A stretch of 64,000 nt of DNA, taken from Sulfotelmatobacter sp963788225 (GTDB lineage: Bacteria; Acidobacteriota; Terriglobia; Terriglobales; Acidobacteriaceae). Shown here in pieces: positions 34,195-42,458 of the stretch. Made by a program: the position numbers and the translations under genes. Where the stretch lies: the NCBI GenBank assembly GCA_963788225.1, contig CAWBGI010000001.1:62001-126000 (forward strand), given 5' to 3'. The notes under the pieces are model-generated. The model ran no database searches and had not been told where the DNA came from. It saw nothing but the letters and a program-made list of their open reading frames with translations. Each line of letters opens with the position of its first letter. Position 1 is the stretch's first letter.

Positions 34195-35406
34195 ATGCCC
34201 CGACCCAATCATTCAAGTAATACTTTAAGTGCTCCCCCGGCAACCCTCCACTACCGCATGCCCGCCGAATGGGAACCGCACACCGCCACCTGGCTAGCCT
34301 GGCCGCACTGTCGCGCAGATTGGCCCGGCAAGTTCGAGCCCATCCCCTGGGTCTACACCGAAATCATCCGCAATCTGGCCCGCCACGAGCAAGTCGATCT
34401 GATAGTCAAAGACGCACCGGCAGAGAGGCAAGCCCGCAAGCACCTGCACCAAGCCAACGCCCCAGTAAACAACATCCGCTTCCACCGCTGGCCCACCAAC
34501 CGATCCTGGCTCCGCGACTCCGGCTGTATCTTCCTCCTCAAGGCTCATGTGGGGACAGCCGCCCTCGGCTGTCCAAAGGGAGCTTTAGCTCCCGCCAGAG
34601 TCGCGCAGCGACGCCATTCATTAGCCCCGCACGTAAGTGCGGGGAAAGCCAAAGCGACACCGAACGAAGTCCCTTCAGGGACGGCACTCGCTCTAAACTT
34701 CCGCTTCAACGCCTGGGCAAAATACTCCAACTACCGTCAAGACGAAAAAATCGGGACCTTAATGTCCCAAGCCGTGCATGCCCCAGAAATCCACCCCCAA
34801 CACCGCACCACCCGCGTAGTCCTCGAAGGCGGCTCCATCGACGTCAACGGACAAGGCGCCCTCCTAACCACCGAAGAATGCCTGCTAAGCAAAATCCAAC
34901 AGCGCAATCCCGGCATGAACCGCAAAGACTACGAAAAGCTCTTCGCCGACTACCTAGGCGCCCCGCACACGATCTGGCTAGGCAAAGGCATCCACGGCGA
35001 CGACACCCACGGCCACGTAGACGACCTGACCCGCTTCGTAAGCCCAGACACGGTTGTAACGATAGTAGAAAAAAATCCCAAAGACGCAAACCACAAGCCG
35101 CTAACCGAAAATCTCCGCCGCCTGCAATCCGCCACCGATCAAACAGGCAAGCCGCTAAACATAGCAGAACTCCCCATGCCCAGCCCAGTAATCTTCGAGC
35201 ACCGCCGCCTCCCCGCCAGCTACGCCAATTTCTACATCGCCAACGGCATCGTGCTGGTCCCAGTCTTCAACGATCCCAACGACCGCATAGCCCTCAACAC
35301 GCTAGCCGAACTCTTCCCCACGAGAGAAGTAGTCCCAATCTATTCCGGCGACCTGGTCTGGGGACTAGGCACCATGCACTGCATGACCCAACAACAGCCC
35401 GCGTAA
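34195..35406 (+). CDS. aguA: Agmatine deiminase with 50-residue repeat-encoded insertion
   Basis: 403 residues; family members are usually about 350-370. Converts agmatine to N-carbamoylputrescine plus ammonia. Motifs: MPAEWEPHTATWLAWP, NRSWLRDSG, FRFNAW, LEGGSIDVNG, HGDDTHGHVDDLTRF and the catalytic Cys in GTMHCMTQQQP. Between CIFLLK and ALNFRFNAW, where other family members have a short loop, residues ~116-165 (KAHVGTAALGCPKGALAPAR...) are encoded by an in-frame block of five palindromes. All catalytic residues remain, so activity is possible if the insert loops out. Pairs with aguB upstream. Confidence 0.92.
   Translation: MPRPNHSSNTLSAPPATLHYRMPAEWEPHTATWLAWPHCRADWPGKFEPIPWVYTEIIRNLARHEQVDLIVKDAPAERQARKHLHQANAPVNNIRFHRWPTNRSWLRDSGCIFLLKAHVGTAALGCPKGALAPARVAQRRHSLAPHVSAGKAKATPNEVPSGTALALNFRFNAWAKYSNYRQDEKIGTLMSQAVHAPEIHPQHRTTRVVLEGGSIDVNGQGALLTTEECLLSKIQQRNPGMNRKDYEKLFADYLGAPHTIWLGKGIHGDDTHGHVDDLTRFVSPDTVVTIVEKNPKDANHKPLTENLRRLQSATDQTGKPLNIAELPMPSPVIFEHRRLPASYANFYIANGIVLVPVFNDPNDRIALNTLAELFPTREVVPIYSGDLVWGLGTMHCMTQQQPA
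34541..34690. repeat. Five-hairpin palindromic repeat inserted in frame in aguA
   Basis: Consecutive perfect stems: GACAGCC/GGCTGTC (34554-34573), GGGAGCT/AGCTCCC (34578-34593), GTCGC/GCGAC (34600-34612), CCCCGCAC/GTGCGGGG (34625-34644) and GTCCC/GGGAC (34669-34682). Similar modules are intergenic elsewhere in the window. The block has no stop in the aguA frame. Confidence 0.85.
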
Positions 35407-35469
35407 TTGCCGATTGCCAATTTCCAATTGCCGATTTTCAACACTTCCTCGCAGCGACCAAAGAACTTT

Positions 35470-35577
35470 TGTCATTCCGAGCGAAGTCCGAAGCCGAGCT
35501 TTGCTCGGCGAGGCGAGCGAGGAATCTGCTGTCCTCAGCTTTCTACGTTGTCATCCCGAGCGAAGCGAGGGACCTTG
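35470..35577. repeat. 'GTCAT(T/C)CCGAGCGAAG' dispersed repeats
   Basis: Two units, at 35470-35486 and 35549-35577, in the 235-bp gap after aguA. Relatives occur at 41261-41276, 37372-37390 and, more distantly, 26563-26578. They are flanked by short inverted AATTGCC/GGCAATC sequences. No gene is seen in this gap. Confidence 0.6.
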
Positions 35578-35641
35578 GTTTCCCAGCCTCCTATGGAGTG
35601 GCCAATAAGCTCTTCAATCGGAAATCGCAAATCGGCAATCC

Positions 35642-36188
35642 TCACTCCTCCCGCCCCGGACAAACCGCACACCGCACCTTCATCTCCTCACTCCGGCACC
35701 GCACCGGAACATCCCCCCGTCCCCGCGCCTTCCGTCCACAATCCAGCAAACACCAAGCCTCCCGGTATTTTTCGAATCGCGACCGCGTCGACCGCGGATT
35801 GAACCACAGCGTGCTCAAGCCCTCAGCCATCTCAATCGGGACGACATACCACACATCCTCCGGCACAATGTGCACGACCACGAAATCCATGTCTTCCTCG
35901 CTGAATGGCTTGCCTGACCCTCCCGGTCCAACTTTATATCGACCCCGCTCCAGACACGACCCGCCCTTCACCTGCACCCGCCAAAACCCTTTCCTCCAAT
36001 CGACAACAAAGTCATAGCGTTCGCTGTCTCCCCAAGGCTTGCACACCGGGATCCTCAAACTGCAAACCCTGCACAAACGCCGCCTCCACAGCTTCCCCCA
36101 TCCGTTTAGCGTTATCGTCAGCCACCGCCTGTATCGAGATCACTTCTTTCTCCTGCTCCTCACCCGAATTGTCGTTTTTCTCATCCAT
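35642..36188 (-). pseudogene. PD-(D/E)XK endonuclease (group I intron-associated type), frameshifted copy
   Basis: Paralogue of the intact gene at 58786-59319. The first frame gives MDEKNDNSGEEQEKE...KRMGEAVEAAFVQGLQFE; then a one-base slip near 36053 moves the sequence to the frame IPVCKPWGDSERYDFVVD, FWRVQVKGG, FEKYREAWCLL and MKVRCAVCP. The nuclease core is the Asp in Y-D-F-V-V plus Q-V-K (a variant of the E-x-K motif), as in PF11645-type nucleases; the closing C...C-A-V-C cluster may bind zinc. Either a decayed gene or a sequencing slip. It keeps the same hairpin-rich leader as the intact copy. Confidence 0.8.
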
Positions 36189-36425
36189 AAACAGAAAAGG
36201 CGCAGCCAGTAAGCTGCGCCTGAAAACTCTCCTTTGTGAAAGTAGCGCCGTCGTCCCGGCGGCCGTCCTGGCCCGCCGCTCCGGAAGCGGCACGAATTCA
36301 TCCCGCTTCCCACTCAGATCCTGCTCTTGATCTTCTGGTCCTCCGTCCTGCAAACACAAACGGCGCAAACCCGAAGGCCTGCGCCGCTCTTTCAACTCTA
36401 TAATATCATTATATCATACCGCATA
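36189..36425 (-). promoter_or_regulatory. Two-hairpin leader of endonuclease cassette 1
   Basis: Read on the minus strand: an AT-rich promoter (TTGGCG, 16 bp, TATGAT, or the overlapping TATAAT, around 36405-36440), hairpin A (CGGCGCA/TGCGCCG, 36361-36386) followed by a T-rich run, then CAAAGGAG (36229-36236), hairpin B (GGCGCAGC/GCTGCGCC, 36199-36220), TTTTCTGTTT and the ATG at 36188. The hairpin lies between the Shine-Dalgarno sequence and the start codon. The intact paralogue has the same order of parts. Confidence 0.7.
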
Positions 36426-36732
36426 GGGTAAATACGCCAAATTAGCAAATTTATTTCTCCCGCCGAATCAACAACATAGTCTAAAAACCACCCCCGCAGG
36501 GGCTTGACAAGATTTTGGCGAAGAGTCGAAAACGCCGTTTTTCCCAAAATGGGAATTGCGTTTCCCACAGGGTGAATCTGACATCTGACGCTGTCAGGGT
36601 CATCCCATGCAACGGAAAGCGAAAGACATAACCGGCGCATCCCACGACGAGTACGACAAGGAACCGAGTCCGCAGTGCCGGCACCGGCACGCTCGTACCC
36701 CTCTTATCGGCTACGGGTGACAAAGGGTTTAA

Positions 36733-36763
36733 GCTGACGGCTGACGGCTGATGGCTGACGGCT
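36733..36763. repeat. GCTGACGG tandem repeat
   Basis: Roughly four 8-bp GCTGACGG units just after the nuoI stop codon side. The rest of the 36426-36761 gap shows a TTGACA at 36504-36509 and no gene I can support. Confidence 0.6.
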
Positions 36764-37223
36764 ATTTCTTATACAACGTAGGCGCCGGACCCTTCTCGAG
36801 AGTCTTCCGGTCCCAGATCCAGCCTTCGCGGGTGTAGCTCGCGAGTTCGAAGTCCTGGGTGAGTTCGAGGGCGTCCACGGGACAGGCGTCTTCGCACAGC
36901 CCGCAGAACATGCAGCGGCTCAGGTCGTAAGTGAAGTTGGTGAGTTCCTTGCGGCGGGTTTGCTCGTTGCGCGCGCTGGAGACCACGATCAGATTCTCCG
37001 GGCAGGCCACGGCGCACAGGTCGCAGGCGATGCACATGGTCTCGTCAGTATCAGGATTCACGTTCAGCCGCGGCGCTCCGCGGTAGCGTTCGGCCACCTG
37101 CGGTCGCTCCATGGGATATTGCTCGGTATAAATTTCCTTGGGATCCTGATAGCGGAACGTGACCTTCAACCCCTGCAGAAGATCGATCAGAAAAACTTTG
37201 CGGAGCAGGCTCGGCATCCCCAT
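36762..37223 (-). CDS. nuoI: NADH-quinone oxidoreductase subunit I-like ferredoxin (orphan NuoI)
   Basis: 153 residues with two [4Fe-4S] motifs in the NuoI order, CIACDLCAVACP and CMFCGLCEDACP (about residues 64-75 and 104-115), the N-terminal amphipathic LLQGLKVTFRYQ and ERYRGAPRLNVNPDTD. NuoI carries electrons between the peripheral arm clusters and the quinone site of complex I. It stands alone here; no other nuo gene is in the window, so it is either a dispersed subunit or serves another complex. The N terminus lacks a strong RBS. Confidence 0.9.
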   Translation of the reverse strand: MGMPSLLRKVFLIDLLQGLKVTFRYQDPKEIYTEQYPMERPQVAERYRGAPRLNVNPDTDETMCIACDLCAVACPENLIVVSSARNEQTRRKELTNFTYDLSRCMFCGLCEDACPVDALELTQDFELASYTREGWIWDRKTLEKGPAPTLYKK

Positions 37224-37505
37224 GACGGTTTCAGCATATCATTGAGCAGCCGCCAGTTGCCAGTTGCCGGTTCCAGTGAGGGGCGGCTCAATCTGAAGTC
37301 TTCTAACACTGCACCTCGGGCGGCGTCATCCCGAAGCCCCGCGTTTTCTCCAGCGGGGCGAGAGCCTGCCCCGAGCGAAGCCGAGGGGGATCTCCCGCGC
37401 GCACACAGCCGCCCGTTTCTAGACTGAGCTACTACTGCAGCTGCGCCAAACAGATATGCGCTGCACGCGCCCGCGCCCGGGAACTTTTGCAGCTCTTCCT
37501 TCGTA

Positions 37506-37691
37506 ATGAAATCAGGAGCCAAACCAGAGGATGTCATGCGAGCCTATCTCGCCAAATTATCGCCCAAGGCATGGGCGCTCGTGGCCTTACTGGTCACCGT
37601 GATCGCGTATCCAGTACTGACGGTCCTGTTACCGGCAGCGATTCGCGCCGCAGTCCCCGAAGTGGTGCGCTCGGTCCTAAGGCTGATCTGA
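37506..37691 (+). CDS. Small single-span membrane protein
   Basis: 61 residues; the second half of a short hydrophobic protein with one transmembrane helix (AWALVALLVTVIAYPVLTVLL) flanked by charged residues. An alternative start at 37536 follows AGAGGA and gives 51 residues. No homology I recognise. Weakly supported: only the clean single-helix hydrophobic profile and in-frame length argue for it. Confidence 0.4.
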   Translation: MKSGAKPEDVMRAYLAKLSPKAWALVALLVTVIAYPVLTVLLPAAIRAAVPEVVRSVLRLI

Positions 37692-37733
37692 TCAGGCTCG
37701 TGTGGCGATGCTCGCACGGCAACGGGCCTGTGT

Positions 37734-37758
37734 GGGGACGGGCGCCTCGCCCGTCCCC
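37734..37758. repeat. GGGGACGGGC/GCCCGTCCCC hairpin repeat
   Basis: Perfect 10-bp stem with loop GCCTC, in the 434-bp gap between the small membrane ORF and the permease. The same palindrome, with a different loop, is at 54894-54917, and a related one opens the aguA insertion. An uncertain minus-strand ORF (37758-38060) overlaps this gap and is not annotated. Confidence 0.65.
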
Positions 37759-38090
37759 TAAGAGAGCGCAGCGAACGAAGGGAACAAAGCCGTACGCTCC
37801 CTGCCGTCTCGAAAGAGGTTAGAACCAGTCTCATAAACTTCTGGAGACTGATTGTCGCTGTTCGTTTCCGAACGGTAACGTCCGGGGACGGACAGAATAA
37901 TCCACTTCGTTCCCGCAGGAGTGGTCGCTTTTCCTTTTACAGTCAAGAAGTTACGTCCTGAAGCAGATTTGGTCAGGGCCTTGCTCCCAAGGGTCCACGC
38001 GGGTGCCATTGTCGCAGTCTCGTTTCGGTCGAGCACCACAGCTATGATTACAAGTTGCATCTCCTGCGCGGCAGTGCTGTGAAGTTCGGT

Positions 38091-38113
38091 CTATGGTGGC
38101 GTTGCGCTATGAG
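38091..38113 (+). pseudogene. 3'-end remnant of an upstream ADOP permease gene
   Basis: CTATGGTGGCGTTGCGCTATGAG encodes MVALRYE, the exact C-terminal residues of the permease that follows (PMVALRYE, 40523-40543). The remnant sits just before that gene's RBS and no longer has a stop codon. Confidence 0.6.
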
Positions 38114-38125
38114 AAGGAGGGAGGG

Positions 38126-40546
38126 ATGAACGGATTGTTTCAAGATCTCCGCTATGCACTGCGGCAGCTTCGCAAGAGCCCTGGCTTTACGGTGGTTGCG
38201 GTAATCACGCTAGCTCTCGCTATCGGCGCAAACACGGCGATCTTCAGCGTTGTAAATACCGTGCTCCTGCGGCCGTTATCTTTTCCGGAATCTGACCGGC
38301 TCGTCTCGGTCTCCGAAGCATCCCCTGCTGCTGGAATAGAGCACTACAGTGTATCTCCGCCTAATTTCTTTGACTGGCGGGACCAGAACCGCGTCTTTTC
38401 CGGGATTGCAGCTTACACGCCGAATCAAATGAATCTTACGAGCCGCGGGGACGCGCTGCGCATTGTCGTGTTATCCGCATCGCCCAGCCTTATGGACGTA
38501 TTAAGAGCACACCCGTTTCTGGGCAGAAGCTTTCTGGACGAAGAGGGCCAGCAAGGGCGCGATCACGAGGTGATCCTAAGTCACCGGCTCTGGCAGAGCA
38601 ACTTTGGTGGAGACTTGAACGTCGTTGGCCAGAACGCGCGGCTCGATGGAGACAACTACGAAATCGTGGGAGTGATGCCCGTAGGCTTTCAATTCCCGCT
38701 CTCCGGTGCAGATGCTTGGGTGCCTCTCAGCTTTCCCAGCAACGTATCGACGCAGCGTGGCGCCCACTACCTGGAAACCGTTGCCAGACTGAGAGCCGGG
38801 GCCACGGTCGAGCAGGCACGCGCGGAACTCAAGGCCATCGGCGGACGGTTGGCCCTCGAATATCCCAAGACCAACAAGGAATCAAGCGCGTCAGTTTCGG
38901 TGCTTAGAGACTCACTGGTCGGAGATGTTCGCCCTGCGTTGCTGATTCTGCTCGCGGCGGTCGCATTGGTAGTACTGATTGCATGCACAAACATTACGAA
39001 CCTGCTGTTAGCCCGGGCGAATGAGAGAGAGCATGAGGTGGCGCTCCGGCCCGCGCTTGGAGGGTCGCGGCATCGCTTGGTGAGGCAGCTTCTGACGGAG
39101 AACCTCTTGCTGGCCTCATTGGGAGGGCTCTCTGGGCTGATCATTGCGGTGTGGGCCACTCGCGCGATTTTGAAGTTTGGACCTCGGGACATTCCCAGGC
39201 TCGAAGCTATCCGCATAGACGGCTCGGTGTTGGCATTTACGCTCGGGCTAACACTGCTCACGAGTTTGATCTTTGGCTTGGTACCTGCGTTAAGAACGAC
39301 GAAGGCGGACTTGAATGAGGTGCTCAAGACAGGATTACGTTCCGTCGGCCGGGACAAAAAGGGCAGACTGCGAGGTGCTCTGGTATCCGGCCAGTTGGCG
39401 TTGTCGCTCGTACTGCTCACCGGCGCCGGTCTGTTGCTGCGCAGTTTTCTGCGTGTGACCGCTGTGGACCCAGGCTTCGACTCATCTCGTGTGCTCATTT
39501 TTGATTTGTCACTTCCCGAGGCAGCGTATCCAGACGGGGCGCGTGTGGCACAGTTTACCGACGCCCTGCTGGCCCACCTGAAAGCGCTCCCGCGGGTTGA
39601 GTCGGCAAGTACGGTGTTTCCACGGCCACTCAGCGGAGAGCCCTTTACCAGCAGCTTCAACATCAAAGGAGCGCCCGCGTCGCCTGAGGGCGAGGATCGG
39701 AGCGTGCAAATGCGGGTGGTCGGTCTCGACTACTTTGGTACCATGCGAATTCCAATAATTCAGGGGCGTTCTTTTGAGCGGAGCGACCGCCGCGATTCTC
39801 CACACGTGCTTCTTCTGAGCCAGCGAGGAGCCAGGAAGTTTTTCCCGCGTGGCGATGCGATTGGGCACGAGATGACCCTGGATGCAAGAGCCGGTCCGGA
39901 CAAAATTCGTGGCGAAATCGTGGGCATCGCCGGCGATGTTCACTACTCTGGACTCGATATCGAATCCCAGCCGGACGTTTATGCGCTGCTCGATCAAGCT
40001 GCGGTTTATGAAATGAGCGTCGTGGTACGCACGGCTGGCGATCCGGCGGCCCAGGCAGCGGCGGTTCGCGGACAAATCCACTCGGTGGATCCCGATCTGC
40101 CCCTCTCGGATTTGTCCACTATGAACGACTTAATGGGCGCGTCGTTGGGCCAGCGACGCTTCTACCTGCTGCTATTGGGAATGTTTGCCGCGGTCGCTCT
40201 TACTTTGGCTGCAGTGGGGGTCTATGGAGTCATGGCGTACTCCGTCGGACGGAGGACGAAAGAGATCGGAGTTCGCCTAGCACTCGGCGCACCGCGCTGG
40301 CGAGTGTTGGCCATGGTGCTTTCGCAATCGGCTCGTCTGGCGACTATGGGGATTGTAGTGGGAGTGGTCGCGACCGAGGTCGCTTCCCGCCTTCTTTCCC
40401 GGCTGTTGTTCGGCATTACAGCCGGTGATCCACTTACGTTTCTTGGCGCGGTGCTGCTTTTGTCAATCATCGCGTTGCTGGCCAGCTTTCTTCCCGCGCG
40501 GCGCGCGGCCAAAGTTGCTCCCATGGTGGCGTTGCGGTACGAGTAG
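38126..40546 (+). CDS. ADOP-type ABC transporter permease (duplicated FtsX/MacB-like)
   Basis: 806 residues from ATG 38126, preceded by GAAGGAGGGAGG; the frame upstream is a gene remnant. The architecture is a MacB-like periplasmic core plus two FtsX domains: N-terminal MNGLFQDLRYALRQLRKSPGF with the first helix, FtsX 1 around residues 270-440 (LLILLAAVALVVLIACTNITN), a second periplasmic domain, and FtsX 2 around 680-800 (LGMFAAVALTLAAVGVYGVM...EIGVRLALGAP). This duplicated, orphan form without a linked ATPase is typical of Acidobacteria. It probably exports peptides or transduces force across the envelope. Confidence 0.92.
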   Translation: MNGLFQDLRYALRQLRKSPGFTVVAVITLALAIGANTAIFSVVNTVLLRPLSFPESDRLVSVSEASPAAGIEHYSVSPPNFFDWRDQNRVFSGIAAYTPNQMNLTSRGDALRIVVLSASPSLMDVLRAHPFLGRSFLDEEGQQGRDHEVILSHRLWQSNFGGDLNVVGQNARLDGDNYEIVGVMPVGFQFPLSGADAWVPLSFPSNVSTQRGAHYLETVARLRAGATVEQARAELKAIGGRLALEYPKTNKESSASVSVLRDSLVGDVRPALLILLAAVALVVLIACTNITNLLLARANEREHEVALRPALGGSRHRLVRQLLTENLLLASLGGLSGLIIAVWATRAILKFGPRDIPRLEAIRIDGSVLAFTLGLTLLTSLIFGLVPALRTTKADLNEVLKTGLRSVGRDKKGRLRGALVSGQLALSLVLLTGAGLLLRSFLRVTAVDPGFDSSRVLIFDLSLPEAAYPDGARVAQFTDALLAHLKALPRVESASTVFPRPLSGEPFTSSFNIKGAPASPEGEDRSVQMRVVGLDYFGTMRIPIIQGRSFERSDRRDSPHVLLLSQRGARKFFPRGDAIGHEMTLDARAGPDKIRGEIVGIAGDVHYSGLDIESQPDVYALLDQAAVYEMSVVVRTAGDPAAQAAAVRGQIHSVDPDLPLSDLSTMNDLMGASLGQRRFYLLLLGMFAAVALTLAAVGVYGVMAYSVGRRTKEIGVRLALGAPRWRVLAMVLSQSARLATMGIVVGVVATEVASRLLSRLLFGITAGDPLTFLGAVLLLSIIALLASFLPARRAAKVAPMVALRYE

Positions 40547-40734
40547 GCCTTGTCATAAATGCCGGAGCAAGATCTGCATGCAACCGAGGCGCACCATGCC
40601 GAAGAAGTTCTCGACGTGGTACTCCTGGGGTCGCTGCAAACACATCGCCCACACAATGATACCCTTCAAGCGTGCGCAATTCCCTGCCAACGACCCACGA
40701 CCAACGACCAACGACTGGTTCTGTCGAATTGTGG

Positions 40735-41163
40735 ATGGAAGAAGCCCTCCGCGCAGCGCAGCGCGCGTTGGAAGCGGGAGAAGTCCCAGTAGGAGCCGTA
40801 GTAGTCTGCGAGGGACGCATCATCGGCCGCGGGTGGAACCGCAACATCAGCGATTCCGATCCCACAGCCCACGCCGAAATCGTGGCCCTGCGCGAAGCCG
40901 CTGCATCCATCGGTAACCATCGTCTGGCAGAGTGCGACCTGTTTGCTACAATTGAACCGTGCCCGATGTGTGCCGGAGCCATGGTGCACGCCAGGATCAA
41001 GCGCCTGATTTACGGCGCTGACGATCCCAAAGCAGGCGCAGTGCAGTCAGTGATGCAGGTGCTGAACCACCCGCAACTTAATCACAAAGTAGAGGTCCGC
41101 AGCGGAGTCCTGGCAGGCCGCTGCGCCGAACTGCTGCAAACGTTCTTTAAAAACCGTCGTTAG
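40735..41163 (+). CDS. tadA: tRNA adenosine(34) deaminase
   Basis: 142 residues from ATG 40735. TadA converts A34 to inosine in tRNA-Arg(ACG). Zinc deaminase motifs: HAEIVAL (the His and the catalytic Glu) and PCPMCAGAMVHARI (two Cys ligands). Other conserved pieces are GEVPVGAVVV, GNHRLAECDLF, IYGADDPKAGA and the C-terminal FFKNRR. The upstream frame (...SLPTTHDQRPTTGS) comes from a repeated GACCAACGACC sequence, so ATG 40735 is preferred; no clear RBS. Confidence 0.94.
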   Translation: MEEALRAAQRALEAGEVPVGAVVVCEGRIIGRGWNRNISDSDPTAHAEIVALREAAASIGNHRLAECDLFATIEPCPMCAGAMVHARIKRLIYGADDPKAGAVQSVMQVLNHPQLNHKVEVRSGVLAGRCAELLQTFFKNRR

Positions 41164-41225
41164 TCGTCGGTCGTTTGTCGTTAGCCAAGGCTCGTTAGCC
41201 AAGCGTCGTCAGCAAGGCTCGCTAG
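41161..41225. repeat. 'GTTAGCCAAGGCTC' direct repeats
   Basis: After tadA the sequence repeats CGTTAGCCAAGGCT, CGTTAGCCAAGCG, CAGCAAGGCT and CGCTAGCT in short steps. No gene. Confidence 0.5.
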
Positions 41226-41336
41226 CTCAGGATTGTCACTCGATCCTCCCAGGATTGTGATTCCGAGCGAAGCGAGGACTCTCGACTTGCGCTGAACGCT
41301 GCGCTTTGAAGGCTGACAGCTGAAGGCTGAAGCTGC

Positions 41337-41426
41337 GGAGAGGTGCGTGAGCGGTTGAAACGATCCGCCTCGAAAGCGGACATACCTTAACGGGTATCGT
41401 GGGTTCAAATCCCACCCTCTCCGCCA
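41337..41426 (+). tRNA. tRNA-Ser (CGA anticodon)
   Basis: 90 nt including an encoded CCA. Acceptor stem GGAGAGG/CCTCTCC with G73; anticodon stem TCCGC/GCGGA around the loop CTCGAAA, giving anticodon CGA (reads UCG). The long variable arm (CATACC-TTAACG-GGTATC) marks a class II serine tRNA. T arm GTGGG-TTCAAAT-CCCAC. Confidence 0.95.
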
Positions 41427-41447
41427 TTTCTTATTTTCGGGTCGTGT

Positions 41448-41533
41448 CTTATTTTCGGGCAGCGCTCCGGTTTGCGACACGGCGCCACTGCTTATTTTTG
41501 GGCGGCGCTCCGGTTTGCGAAACGGCGCCACTA
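41448..41533. repeat. 43-bp tandem duplication after the tRNA
   Basis: Two 43-bp units, CTTATTTTCGGGCAGCGCTC... and CTTATTTTTGGGCGGCGCTC..., both ending in CGGCGCCACT; they differ at a few positions. Partial TATTTTCGG units lie on both sides. Confidence 0.75.
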
Positions 41534-41590
41534 CCTATTTTCGGAATTAGGCGGAGTTCCTGATTCGACCCTTGTCAACAGTGATTCCAA

Positions 41591-41722
41591 TCAAAACATA
41601 GGCAATGTCATCCTCATGTACGCCAACACTTTGTTGTGAGGAACTCCGTGCCCCGGCAAGTAAATCAGGCCGAGCTTGTACTGTGCCAGTGCAGCCCCTT
41701 GATCGGCGGCCTTGCGGTCCAG
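41591..41722 (-). pseudogene. Sel1-repeat protein remnant
   Basis: Read on the minus strand from just after the stop of the adjacent lipoprotein gene, the open frame gives KAADQGAALAQYKLGLIYLP and GHGVPHNKVLAYMRM, closely following the Sel1 consensus (AA-x-G-x-A-x-A-x-x-x-LG-x-x-Y-x-x-G-x-G-V). There is no start codon and it is only about 43 residues, so it is a fragment. Confidence 0.65.
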
Positions 41723-41723
41723 A

Positions 41724-42458
41724 CTAATTCTTAGCAAAAAGCGGGCCAGCATTGCGGTTGGGGGGATCGGAGATTGCCCGGATATATGAGACCAGTGCCT
41801 GAATGTCGGATTTGTTGAGAGTGTTGCCCCAAGCGGGCATGAGCGCGGATTTGTTCAGTGCGGGGCCGCCGTGGCTGATGATGGCGGTGAGATCGGCGTC
41901 GCTGATCTTGTTGAGTGTGTCGCCGTCGGTGAAAGGATGCGGCTTGATTTCGAGATTGTCGAAGTTCGAGACGCGCTCCACCGTTGACTCGGGATTGTGA
42001 CAGCGTTCGCAGTATTGATCGTTGAGTTGGCGGCCCAGAGTTTGCTGATAGCCGAGAGCGATCTCTTCGAGGGTGAGTGTGACCTTCGTGTGCCCCTTGT
42101 TGGTGGTGGACGCAGTGAGCTGATAACGTCCGGCCATGCCGCCGAGCGTGACGTTGGTCGTGACCTGGCCGCTGGAATCGGTAAGACCGTATGCCGGATC
42201 GAAAGCCACCCCTGGCGCGGCGCTGAATTGGACGAGCGCGCCCGCGACGGCGGCGCCCTGTTCATCATTCACCTGCACGACCACAGGCTGCGGCAGAAGG
42301 TTTCCTGCCTGCGCGATTTGCTTTCCCCCGCTGGATTCGACAATGGCCGCGCCGAACGCCGTTGGTTGAGGCAGCGGCGTGGCCGCGCGCTGCTGCGAAC
42401 AGGACGTAGCTAGCGCGACGACAAATAATGTCTCGACGATCAGAAGGTGACGGATCAT
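41724..42458 (-). CDS. Lipoprotein with invasin-like domain and monohaem cytochrome c domain
   Basis: 244 residues from ATG 42456-42458, overlapping the upstream stop as ATGA, so translation is coupled. The signal is MIRHLLIVETLFVVALATSC with a lipobox-like LATSC. Residues about 35-135 form a beta-sandwich like bacterial invasin/BIG-1 domains (VVVQVNDEQGAAVAGALVQF, TTNVTLGGMAGRYQLTA). From about 150 there is a class I cytochrome c domain: CERCHNP, then LMPAWGNTLNKSDIQALVSYIRAI with a plausible Met ligand. Last gene of the respiratory operon; a membrane-tethered electron carrier. Confidence 0.85.
   Translation of the reverse strand: MIRHLLIVETLFVVALATSCSQQRAATPLPQPTAFGAAIVESSGGKQIAQAGNLLPQPVVVQVNDEQGAAVAGALVQFSAAPGVAFDPAYGLTDSSGQVTTNVTLGGMAGRYQLTASTTNKGHTKVTLTLEEIALGYQQTLGRQLNDQYCERCHNPESTVERVSNFDNLEIKPHPFTDGDTLNKISDADLTAIISHGGPALNKSALMPAWGNTLNKSDIQALVSYIRAISDPPNRNAGPLFAKN

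Noticed and set aside
34269..36017. 582-residue plus-strand frame across aguA and the following gap
   Set aside because: It is an out-of-frame shadow of aguA, with Arg/Pro/His-rich low-complexity translation and no family motif.
37758..38060. 100-residue minus-strand ORF in the gap before the permease
   Set aside because: A stretch looks protein-like (AGTKWIILSVPGRYRSETNS) but there is no RBS, signal, or family match; its 3' end lies in a palindromic repeat. Could be a gene remnant.
41181..41531. 116-residue minus-strand ORF (WDLNPRYPLRYVRFRGG...) over the tRNA
   Set aside because: It is the reverse complement of the tRNA-Ser gene and flanking repeats, a well-known false protein annotation.
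41448..41533. 43-bp tandem repeat as a tRNA-linked attachment site
   Set aside because: The units do not copy the tRNA 3' end, and no integrase gene is in the window.
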